A stretch of DNA of 5,403 nt, from positions 1 to 5,403 of the forward strand of contig JBCAZH010000126.1 of NCBI GenBank assembly GCA_038533155.1. The letters are read 5' to 3'. A program made the position numbers and the translations under genes. The first letter of the stretch is position 1, and each line of letters opens with the position of its first letter. Under the pieces are notes generated by a model. It was given only the letters and a program-made list of their open reading frames with translations, had not been told where the DNA came from and searched no databases. This document shows, piece after piece, positions 1-5,403 of the stretch. This DNA is from CALBPI01 sp038533155. GTDB taxonomy: Bacteria > Pseudomonadota > Gammaproteobacteria > Steroidobacterales > Woeseiaceae.

Positions 1-527
1 TCCAACGCGGCTTCCTTTTCCGCATCAGCAAGTTTCGCCTTTAGATTGATGAGCGACTGTCTCGCGCGGCGTTGCGTTTGCTGCGCCGTTTCAAACGTCA
101 GTTGATAGCGCTCGAAATCCAGGCGCGGAATGGTCTGTTCCGGGATCACCGCGTCGAGTTCCGCGATGCGGGTCTGTGCTTGCGCCAGCGACAACGCTTG
201 CTCGGCGTCGAGTACAGCGAGTCGCGCCTCGTCGACTCGACGTGCTGCGGTAAATCGAATTTTCTCGAGGTCGGCGCGGGTTTTTTCTTCTTCACCGATC
301 AGCGTTCCGGGATCCAGTCGGACCACCATCTCGCCCGCGGATACTTCCGTCCCTTCCGCGGCCATCCACTCGATGCGGCGTTGCCATCCTCCGGGCAACG
401 AGGGCATCTCAATGGTCTGCGCGGCCACGTCCTCTATCACGCCGGTCAGTAGTGGGGTGGCATTGGCCGCCGAATTGACTAGCGACGCGGCGAACACCAG
501 CGCGCTAATGCGGAGGATTCTGAACAT
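1..527 (-). CDS. HlyD/MacA-like periplasmic adaptor subunit of an ABC efflux system (partial, 3' end beyond window)
   Basis: The first 175 residues of a membrane-fusion (periplasmic adaptor) protein are visible; the reading frame is open through base 1. I start at the ATG at 527-525, which has an AAGG ribosome-binding sequence 9 bases upstream. Residues 1-23 look like a Sec signal peptide (MFRILR, then a hydrophobic stretch, then Ala-Asn-Ala as a probable signal peptidase I site); there is no lipobox. Residues about 45-75 resemble the first half of a lipoyl/barrel-sandwich domain (EGTEVSAGEMVVRLDP). Residues about 78-175 are rich in Ala, Glu, Arg and Gln and look like an alpha-helical hairpin, with the turn probably near the IPEQTIPRLDFERY segment (128-141). 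The family bridges an inner-membrane pump to an outer-membrane channel. The gene overlaps the upstream ATPase gene by 23 bases, so the two are probably translationally coupled and act in one exporter. The substrate cannot be told. The second lipoyl half, beta-barrel and membrane-proximal domains lie outside the window. Confidence 0.85.
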   Translation of the reverse strand, partial: MFRILRISALVFAASLVNSAANATPLLTGVIEDVAAQTIEMPSLPGGWQRRIEWMAAEGTEVSAGEMVVRLDPGTLIGEEEKTRADLEKIRFTAARRVDEARLAVLDAEQALSLAQAQTRIAELDAVIPEQTIPRLDFERYQLTFETAQQTQRRARQSLINLKAKLADAEKEAAL

Positions 528-1200
528 CACGTTCTACCTTTCCATCTCGCATGTGAACCACCCGACCGGCGTAGGCCGCGATTTCATCCTCATGGGTCAC
601 CATCACAATGGTTTGCCCGTCGTGGTTCAGTTTGGTGAACAGCTCCATGATCTCAACAGAGGTCTTGCTATCGAGATTGCCCGTCGGTTCGTCCGCAAGC
701 AGCAACGGCGGTTCGCTGACCAATGCCCGCGCGATCGCGACCCGCTGTCGCTGGCCGCCTGACAACTGGTTTGGGCGGTGGTCCATCCGATCTTGCAACC
801 CCAACTGCTGGAGCATTTGGGTCGCGCGCGTTTGTGCATCGCTCACGTCGTCGTCTCGGTAGCGGTAGGGCAGTAACGTATTCTCCAGCGCACTCATGCG
901 CGGCAGCAAATGAAAACTCTGAAACACAAAACCGATTTGTCGATTGCGAATCTTCGAGAGTTCCGCATCATCGCGTTCGCTGATCGACTCACCGAGTAGT
1001 CGATAGTCTCCGGCATCGGGCGTATCGAGGCAGCCGAGGATGTTCATCAGGGTGGACTTTCCGGAACCAGACGGTCCCATGATCGCAACGAACTCACCTT
1101 TCTCGACCGCAAGGTCGACATGGTCCAGCGCATGCACAATCGAATCGCCTACAGCGAAGCGTCGGACAAGTGCGGCGGTTTCGATCATTGAGCGGACCAT
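505..1200 (-). CDS. ABC transporter ATP-binding protein, MacB/LolD-type
   Basis: This complete 231-residue ATPase carries every ABC nucleotide-binding motif: Walker A GPSGSGKS (42-49), Q-loop Gln94 in FVFQSFHLLP, signature LSGGQRQRVAIARAL (146-160), Walker B LLLADE (166-171), D-loop NLDS (175-178) and H-loop His203 in VTHED. It should therefore hydrolyse ATP at the cytoplasmic face of the inner membrane. Motif wording and length match the MacB/LolD/FtsE-like group that drives FtsX-type permeases. MacB itself is about 650 residues with a fused membrane domain, so here the ATPase is a separate subunit and the permease must be encoded elsewhere, probably left of the window. The adjoining adaptor favours a MacAB-like exporter over the LolCDE lipoprotein-release complex, but this is inferred from context. 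The start is uncertain: ATG at 1200 gives MVRSMIETAAL, while a second ATG at 1188 gives MIETAAL; neither has a strong ribosome-binding site. The gene is probably first in its operon. Confidence 0.93.
   Translation of the reverse strand: MVRSMIETAALVRRFAVGDSIVHALDHVDLAVEKGEFVAIMGPSGSGKSTLMNILGCLDTPDAGDYRLLGESISERDDAELSKIRNRQIGFVFQSFHLLPRMSALENTLLPYRYRDDDVSDAQTRATQMLQQLGLQDRMDHRPNQLSGGQRQRVAIARALVSEPPLLLADEPTGNLDSKTSVEIMELFTKLNHDGQTIVMVTHEDEIAAYAGRVVHMRDGKVERDVQNPPH
536..543 (-). promoter_or_regulatory. Ribosome-binding site of the ABC adaptor gene
   Basis: On the minus strand this reads GGAAAGGT. Its AAGG core ends 9 bases before the ATG at 527. It lies inside the 3' end of the ATPase gene and supports the overlapping start chosen for the adaptor. 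Confidence 0.55.
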
Positions 1201-1365
1201 TTAACTCGATAGTCTACAACCGATGAGTGTAATCTGTTCGTGGGTTAGCGCTAGGCAGATGCGAGCTTCCAGGTCCTACGCTCCCACCAACAGAACATTA
1301 GCGGAGCATCGCGTTCTCGTAGCGCGGTGAGGCCAGACGGTCGGTCGAGAATGGGAGAAACATTC
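1201..1365. promoter_or_regulatory. Divergent intergenic region between the ABC and RND efflux operons
   Basis: These 165 bases separate the ATPase start (minus strand) from the preferred RND adaptor start (plus strand), so promoters for both operons must lie here unless transcription enters from elsewhere. By eye I found no convincing -35/-10 pair on either strand. The only notable symmetry is a perfect 8-base palindrome, TAGCGCTA at 1246-1253, which does not extend further and could be chance. No regulator gene is adjacent in the window. If the RND adaptor were translated from 1327 or 1351, the region would shrink to 126 or 150 bases. Confidence 0.5.
1353..1357 (+). promoter_or_regulatory. 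Ribosome-binding site deciding the RND adaptor start
   Basis: GGGAG lies 8 bases before the GTG at 1366. The alternative starts, GTG at 1327 and ATG at 1351, lack a comparable sequence at the right distance. This site, together with the shape of the resulting signal peptide, decides the start. Confidence 0.6.
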
Positions 1366-2547
1366 GTGTTTATTCGCAAGGACGCAAAATTTGCTTCCAT
1401 CAAGCTGTTGATTGCACTTGTGGTTTCGCTTACCGCAGCCTGCGGGGGCGGCGAGCCAGGCGAGATGCAAATGCCACCGACAGCGGTAGCAGTCGCCCAG
1501 GTAGTTGCGCAACCAGTAACCGATTGGGATGAATTCAGCGGTCGCATTGAAGCGGTGGATACGATCGAAATTCGTCCTCGTGTAACCGGCTATCTGCGCG
1601 AAGTGCACTTCACCGAAGGTGCGTTGGTCGAAGCAGGCGACTTGTTGTTCACCATCGACGACCGAGAGTATCGCGCGCAGGCCGCATTGGCCGAGGCGGA
1701 TGTCGTCCGAGCACAGACTCGTTTGGAACTCGCTGAACAGGAAGTGACCCGCGGAGAGAAACTGGTCACGGCGCGCGCGTTGTCGGCCGAGGAGCAAGAC
1801 CGCCGGACTGGCGAGCTTAGGCAAGCGAAAGCCGATCTTGCCAGTGCCGAGGCACAGCTGCGTCGGGTCCAGCTCGATGTCGAGTTCACGCGGTTGAAGG
1901 CGCCGATCGCCGGGCGGGTCGGCGAGGCGATCGTGCGTCCGGGCAATCTCGTCACGCCGAGCGAGACGCTGCTGACAACGTTGGTCTCGGTTGATCCGGT
2001 TCATGTTGTGTTCGAGGGTGACGAGCGGATCTATTTGAAGTATCAGGCGCAGGCGCAGTCAGGCCAACGGCCGAGCTCGCGCGACGCGCGCAATCCTGTT
2101 CAAGTCGGTTTGGCGTCCGACTCAGACTACCCGTACCACGGTGAGATGAACTTTGTTGACAACCGCGTGGACGCCGCGACCGGAACGATTCAAGGGCGTG
2201 CGGAGCTACCGAATCCAGATGGTTATTTGATCCCCGGTTTGTTTGCTCGCGTTCGACTGCTCGGCAGCGGAACGTACGACGCCCTGCTGGTTCACAAGGC
2301 GGCCATCTTGACGGATCAAGATCGCAAGTACGTTTATGTGGTGACCGATGACAACCAAGCGGTTCGCCGCGATGTCATTCCAGCCCGCGAAATCGACGAT
2401 CTTGTCGTGATCGAGTCCGGCTTGCAGGCTGGCGACCGAGTTGTCGTCAACGGCGTGGCGAAGATCTTTTTTTCGGGCGCGCCAGTGATCGCCCGTGAGG
2501 TGCCGATGGATGACCCCTTCGGCGAGAGTGAGGGCGCGACGCCGTGA
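1366..2547 (+). CDS. RND efflux periplasmic adaptor subunit, AcrA/MexA family lipoprotein
   Basis: This 393-residue membrane-fusion protein joins an RND pump to an outer-membrane channel in the periplasm. I chose the GTG at 1366 (GGGAG 8 bases upstream; the frame is also open from GTG 1327 and ATG 1351). This gives a compact lipoprotein signal: MFIRKDAKFASIK, a hydrophobic core, then SLTAAC with Cys26 (codon at 1441) as the probable lipidated residue. Domains in order: first lipoyl half at about 68-98 (RPRVTGYLREVHFTEGALV), alpha-hairpin at about 100-174 with heptad-like Ala/Glu/Arg/Leu content, second lipoyl half starting with the family hallmark LKAPIAGRVG (177-186), beta-barrel domain from DPVHVVFEGDE (210-220) to about 299, and membrane-proximal domain to about 379. 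The length fits AcrA/MexA (about 380-400). Its stop codon overlaps the GTG start of the permease (GTGA), indicating a co-translated operon. The tail is acidic (DDPFGESEG). Substrate range cannot be predicted. Confidence 0.94.
   Translation: MFIRKDAKFASIKLLIALVVSLTAACGGGEPGEMQMPPTAVAVAQVVAQPVTDWDEFSGRIEAVDTIEIRPRVTGYLREVHFTEGALVEAGDLLFTIDDREYRAQAALAEADVVRAQTRLELAEQEVTRGEKLVTARALSAEEQDRRTGELRQAKADLASAEAQLRRVQLDVEFTRLKAPIAGRVGEAIVRPGNLVTPSETLLTTLVSVDPVHVVFEGDERIYLKYQAQAQSGQRPSSRDARNPVQVGLASDSDYPYHGEMNFVDNRVDAATGTIQGRAELPNPDGYLIPGLFARVRLLGSGTYDALLVHKAAILTDQDRKYVYVVTDDNQAVRRDVIPAREIDDLVVIESGLQAGDRVVVNGVAKIFFSGAPVIAREVPMDDPFGESEGATP
2530..2534 (+). promoter_or_regulatory. Ribosome-binding site of the RND permease gene
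   Basis: GAGGG lies 9 bases upstream of the GTG at 2544, within the last codons of the adaptor gene. With the 4-base GTGA stop/start overlap it supports translational coupling and the non-ATG start. Confidence 0.55.
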
Positions 2548-5403
2548 ATCTCGCAAAGACTTTCGTCGACCGCCCGATATTCGCGGCGGTCTTGTCACTG
2601 TTCATTCTGATCTGCGGTGCGCTGGCCATTCCGGCGCTCCCTGTCAGCGAGTATCCGGACGTTGTTCCGCCCACCGTCCAAGTCGTTGCGCGCTACCCGG
2701 GTGCGAATCCAACGGTCATCTCCGAAACGGTCGCAGCGCCGTTGGAAGAAGCCATCAACGGCGTCGAGAACATGATCTACATGAAGTCGGTAGCTGGCTC
2801 CGACGGCACGATGACGCTCGATGTGACCTTCGCCGGCGGTACTGACATTGATCTTGCACAGGTACAAGTGCAAAACCGCGTGGCGCAGGCGCAGCCCCGA
2901 TTGCCTGAGGCTGTTCGACTGCTCGGTGTGTCGACCATCAAGGCGTCGCCGACGCTGACTATGGTCGTCAATCTGGTCTCCACGGACGGTAGTTATGACG
3001 GCGCGTATCTGTCGAATTTCGCGACGCTCCGAATTAAGGACGAGCTCGCGAGAATTCCCGGCGTTGGTCAAGCGGTCGTGTTCGGTGCTGGCAACTACGC
3101 GATGCGAATCTGGCTGGATCCCGAGAAAATTGCCGCGCGGGAGCTGACAGTCGGCGATATCGTGGCTGCCATTCGCGAACAGAACGTGCAAGCGTCGGGC
3201 GGTTCCATCGGCGCGCCGCCGCTGCCTGGCAGTGATCTGCAACTGTCGATATCCACGCAAGGGCGCCTCGCAACGGTTGAAGAGTTTGGCGACATCGTTG
3301 TGAAGTCGGGTGAGCCCGGATCTATCACCGAGCTGCGTGATGTCGCTCGCATCGAGCTCGGCGCCGAGACTTATTCGCTTGAGGCGTATCTCGACAACCA
3401 AACCTCGGCCGCGATACCGATTTTCGAGAGCCCGGGCGCGAACGCATTGGCGTTGTCGGCGGCGGTCCGCGAGCGAATGGCTGAGTTGTCCGAGACGTTT
3501 CCGCCTGGCGTCGAATGGGAAGTCGCCTACGATCCGACAGTCTTCGTTCGCCAATCTATCGAGTCGGTTGTTGAGACGTTGCTCGAGGCCGTGCTGTTGG
3601 TCGTGCTCGTCGTGGTTTTGTTTTTGCAGACATGGCGTGCATCGATCATCCCTTTGCTCGCCGTACCGGTGTCGGTCATCGGCACGTTCGCCGTTCTGTT
3701 GGTGCTTGGATTTTCGATCAATGTGCTGACGCTGTTCGGGCTGGTCGTTGCGATCGGGATCGTTGTCGATGACGCGATCGTGGTCGTTGAAAATGTTGAG
3801 CGGCATATCGAGATGGGCAAAACGCCACGCGACGCTGCACATGCGGCGATGTCTGAAGTATCCGGACCGATTGTCGCGATCTCATTAGTGTTGGCAGCCG
3901 TGTTCGTGCCGCTTGCGTTTTTGCAAGGCGTGACCGGTGAGTTTTATCGCCAGTTTGCGGTGTCGATTACCGCGTCCGTTACCATCTCAGCATTCAACTC
4001 ATTGACGCTGTCGCCCGCGCTGTCGGCGATGTTGTTGAAGCCTCGCGGCGCACCGCTGCAAACCACCGGCAAAGTGATCAATGCGCTGTTGGGTTGGGCG
4101 TTTCGCCCGTTCAACCGCTGGTTCGAACGCGGCTCGGCGCATTACTCCACGCGGGTCGATGTTTACATNNNNNNNNNNNNNNNNNNNNNNNNNNNNNNNN
4201 NNNNNNNNNNNNNNNNNNNNNNNNNNNNNNNNNNNNNNNNNNNNNNNNNNNNNNNNNNNNNNNNNNNNGGCACGATGTTCATCGGCATCGAACCGGCGGA
4301 GAATCGAGATCAGTCTGCCGTTGAGCTGTCTTATGCACTCAATGGTGCGTTCAGTCAGTTGGAAGAGGGTCTCGGGTTTGCCGTGATGCCGCCGCCGGTC
4401 CTAGGTCTTGGCAACTCCTCGGGTGTGGAGTTGTATATCCAAGATCGCGGTGGATTGGGCTTCGATCAACTGAACAACGCGACGCAGGCGTTCTTGGGGT
4501 CACTCCGTGAGTCGCCGGGTTTCTCTCCGTTTTCTGTGCGCTCCTTGTCACAAACCAACGTGCCGCAATTGGCGGCGAACGTTGATCGCCGAAAGGTCAA
4601 AGAGCAGAACCTTCGCTTGGACGATGTGTATTCGGCCCTACAGAGCTATCTCGGCTCAGCGTACGTCAACGACTTCAATCGATTCGGCCGCACCTACAGC
4701 GTGTATGTGCAAGCGGACGCACGATTTCGTGATGATCCGTCCGACATCTCCCGCATCCAGGTCCGCGACCGCGTGGGCAATATGATTCCGGTCTCGAGTG
4801 TGCTCGAGATTGAGCCGACCTTCGGGCCAGACCCTGTGATTCGGTTCAACGGTTACCCGGCAGCGGATGTGACAGCCGGGATTATTCCTGGGCAGCTAAC
4901 ATCGGCCGAAGCGTTGCCCGTCGTAGAGCAGCTTGCACGACAAACATTGCCGCGCGGCATGGACATCGCGTGGACCGGCTTGACCTATCAGGAAGCCACT
5001 CAAGGCAATACGGCGATTTTCGTGTTTCCCCTGTGCATTGTTTTTGTCTACTTGGTCTTGGCCGCGTTGTATGAAAGTTGGTTGCTCCCGCTGTCGGTCA
5101 TCATGATCGTGCCGCTGTGTCTGATGGCTGCGATCGGCGGGATCTGGATGCTGAACCAGGCGACCGGTTTGATCTTTGGTCTTAAGATCGCGTCAGGAAT
5201 GATCTTGCCGCCGCCGATGTCGGCACCACCGACGTTCTTGGACAACAACTTATTCACGCAAATCGGTCTGGTCGTGCTGATGGGCCTCGCGTGCAAGAAC
5301 GCCATCTTGATCGTCGAATTCGCCCGCGATCTTGAGCGGGCTGGTCGGGATACGGTCGCCGCTGCGGTCGAAGCCTGTCGGATCCGATTACGCCCGATTC
5401 TGA
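2544..5403 (+). CDS. AcrB-type RND (HAE1 family) efflux permease, interrupted by an assembly gap and running off the right edge
   Basis: This is the proton-driven inner-membrane pump of a tripartite RND system. The GTG start at 2544 gives the typical N-terminus NLAKTFVDRPIFAAVL. Before the gap, 541 codons cover TM1 (about 12-29), the first periplasmic porter loop (for example YAMRIWLDPEKIAARELT), and TM2-TM6 (about 342-498). TM4 carries the adjacent Asp409-Asp410 in VVDDAIVVVENVER, matching AcrB Asp407/408. After the gap the same frame continues with the second porter loop (SAYVNDFNRFGRTYSVYV), TM8 ending in LAALYESW, TM9, and TM10 with the conserved Lys of GLACKNAILIVEFA (codon 5295, AcrB Lys940). 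Next comes RIRLRPIL with the Arg (codon 5385) matching AcrB Arg971. The proton-relay residues are thus intact. The last codons read RPIL, so the final TGA letters are out of frame and not a stop; TM11-TM12 lie beyond the window. One oddity is a proline-rich insertion of about 26 residues between TM9 and TM10. AcrB numbering is from memory. Substrate is unknown. Confidence 0.94.
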   Translation, partial: MNLAKTFVDRPIFAAVLSLFILICGALAIPALPVSEYPDVVPPTVQVVARYPGANPTVISETVAAPLEEAINGVENMIYMKSVAGSDGTMTLDVTFAGGTDIDLAQVQVQNRVAQAQPRLPEAVRLLGVSTIKASPTLTMVVNLVSTDGSYDGAYLSNFATLRIKDELARIPGVGQAVVFGAGNYAMRIWLDPEKIAARELTVGDIVAAIREQNVQASGGSIGAPPLPGSDLQLSISTQGRLATVEEFGDIVVKSGEPGSITELRDVARIELGAETYSLEAYLDNQTSAAIPIFESPGANALALSAAVRERMAELSETFPPGVEWEVAYDPTVFVRQSIESVVETLLEAVLLVVLVVVLFLQTWRASIIPLLAVPVSVIGTFAVLLVLGFSINVLTLFGLVVAIGIVVDDAIVVVENVERHIEMGKTPRDAAHAAMSEVSGPIVAISLVLAAVFVPLAFLQGVTGEFYRQFAVSITASVTISAFNSLTLSPALSAMLLKPRGAPLQTTGKVINALLGWAFRPFNRWFERGSAHYSTRVDVYXXXXXXXXXXXXXXXXXXXXXXXXXXXXXXXXXXGTMFIGIEPAENRDQSAVELSYALNGAFSQLEEGLGFAVMPPPVLGLGNSSGVELYIQDRGGLGFDQLNNATQAFLGSLRESPGFSPFSVRSLSQTNVPQLAANVDRRKVKEQNLRLDDVYSALQSYLGSAYVNDFNRFGRTYSVYVQADARFRDDPSDISRIQVRDRVGNMIPVSSVLEIEPTFGPDPVIRFNGYPAADVTAGIIPGQLTSAEALPVVEQLARQTLPRGMDIAWTGLTYQEATQGNTAIFVFPLCIVFVYLVLAALYESWLLPLSVIMIVPLCLMAAIGGIWMLNQATGLIFGLKIASGMILPPPMSAPPTFLDNNLFTQIGLVVLMGLACKNAILIVEFARDLERAGRDTVAAAVEACRIRLRPIL
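4169..4268. other. Assembly gap of exactly 100 N inside the RND permease gene
   Basis: Exactly 100 undetermined bases are a common placeholder for a scaffold gap of unknown length. The left flank ends just before TM7 (AHYSTRVDVY, comparable to AcrB HHYTDSVGGI) and the right flank resumes in the second periplasmic loop (GTMFIGIEP, comparable to AcrB GIAFVSLKD). Compared with AcrB, roughly 85-90 residues are missing, not the 33-34 codons drawn. Hidden are TM7, the first strands of the second porter domain and the switch-loop region. The flanking frames agree, which may be chance. Confidence 0.97.
5157..5237 (+). other. Insertion in the TM9-TM10 loop of the RND permease
   Basis: In AcrB-like pumps TM9 is followed within one or two residues by a segment such as GLTNDVYFQVG or LDNNIYTQIG. 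Here TM9 ends near WMLN and the matching LDNNLFTQIG does not begin until 5238. About 26 extra residues lie between them. They include a hydrophobic stretch (GLIFGLKIASGMIL) and a proline-rich stretch (PPPMSAPPTF). The frame is kept on both sides, so this is an in-frame extension rather than a frameshift. By AcrB topology it should face the periplasm. Confidence 0.7.

Noticed and set aside
130..762. A 210-codon plus-strand frame across the ABC adaptor and ATPase genes
   Set aside because: It is Ser/Ala/Arg-rich with no motif and spans two well-supported minus-strand genes, so it is a shadow frame.
1246..1253. Palindrome TAGCGCTA in the divergent intergenic region as an operator
   Set aside because: It is only 8 bases, the symmetry does not extend, and there is no second copy; it is mentioned in the regulatory-region entry but not called as a binding site.
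1276..2004. A 242-codon minus-strand open frame antisense to the RND adaptor
   Set aside because: It has no domain or plausible composition and mirrors the adaptor coding sequence; it also runs into the divergent promoter region.
2595..3842. A 415-codon open frame on the minus strand, antisense to the permease
   Set aside because: Its translation is dominated by His, Asp, Arg, Gln and Asn with no recognisable domain, as expected from the reverse complement of Val/Leu/Ile-rich membrane codons. The plus strand encodes a clearly conserved permease.
4081..4386. Plus-strand frames reading through the N run
   Set aside because: They are bridged only by undetermined residues and are out of frame with the permease; they are artefacts of translating the gap.
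4793..4808. Inverted repeat CTCGAG-TGTG-CTCGAG
   Set aside because: It lies within conserved permease coding sequence (VSSVLEIE) with no T-run after it; two copies of a self-complementary 6-mer this close can arise by chance.
5401..5403. TGA at the end of the window as the permease stop codon
   Set aside because: In the permease frame the codon is CTG at 5400-5402 followed by A, consistent with RPIL-Met continuing past the window. A stop here would also remove TM11 and TM12.

Overview
The window is 5.4 kb of moderately GC-rich (high fifties percent by eye), almost fully coding DNA from a Gram-negative bacterium. It holds parts of two envelope efflux systems transcribed away from each other. 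Periplasmic adaptor proteins of both ABC and RND type, a lipoprotein signal and an AcrB-type permease all imply a double membrane. The protein style suggests Proteobacteria, perhaps an uncultured gammaproteobacterium, but nothing here fixes the lineage. A run of exactly 100 N indicates a draft or metagenome scaffold.

Left, minus strand (1-1200): a stand-alone MacB/LolD-type ABC ATPase (1200 to 505) is followed, with a 23-base overlap, by the start of a secreted HlyD/MacA-like adaptor (527 to beyond base 1). The ATPase has no fused membrane domain, so the cognate FtsX/MacB-type permease is expected beyond the left edge.

Centre (1201-1365): a 165-base divergent intergenic region that must hold the promoters of both operons. 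I could not identify convincing promoter boxes or an operator.

Right, plus strand (1366-5403): an RND efflux operon. A lipoprotein adaptor of the AcrA/MexA family (1366-2547, GTG start) overlaps by 4 bases an AcrB-type HAE1 inner-membrane permease (from 2544, GTG start, running off the right edge). The permease is interrupted by the assembly gap at 4169-4268, which hides TM7 and the first part of the second periplasmic loop. The proton-relay residues are conserved on both sides. The adaptor would link the proton-driven permease to a TolC-like outer-membrane channel, which is not encoded in the window.

I see no mobile element, CRISPR array, RNA gene or clearly new system. The points most worth checking are a proline-rich insertion of about 26 residues in the TM9-TM10 loop of the permease, the true size of the gap, and possible co-regulation of the two pumps from one short intergenic region.
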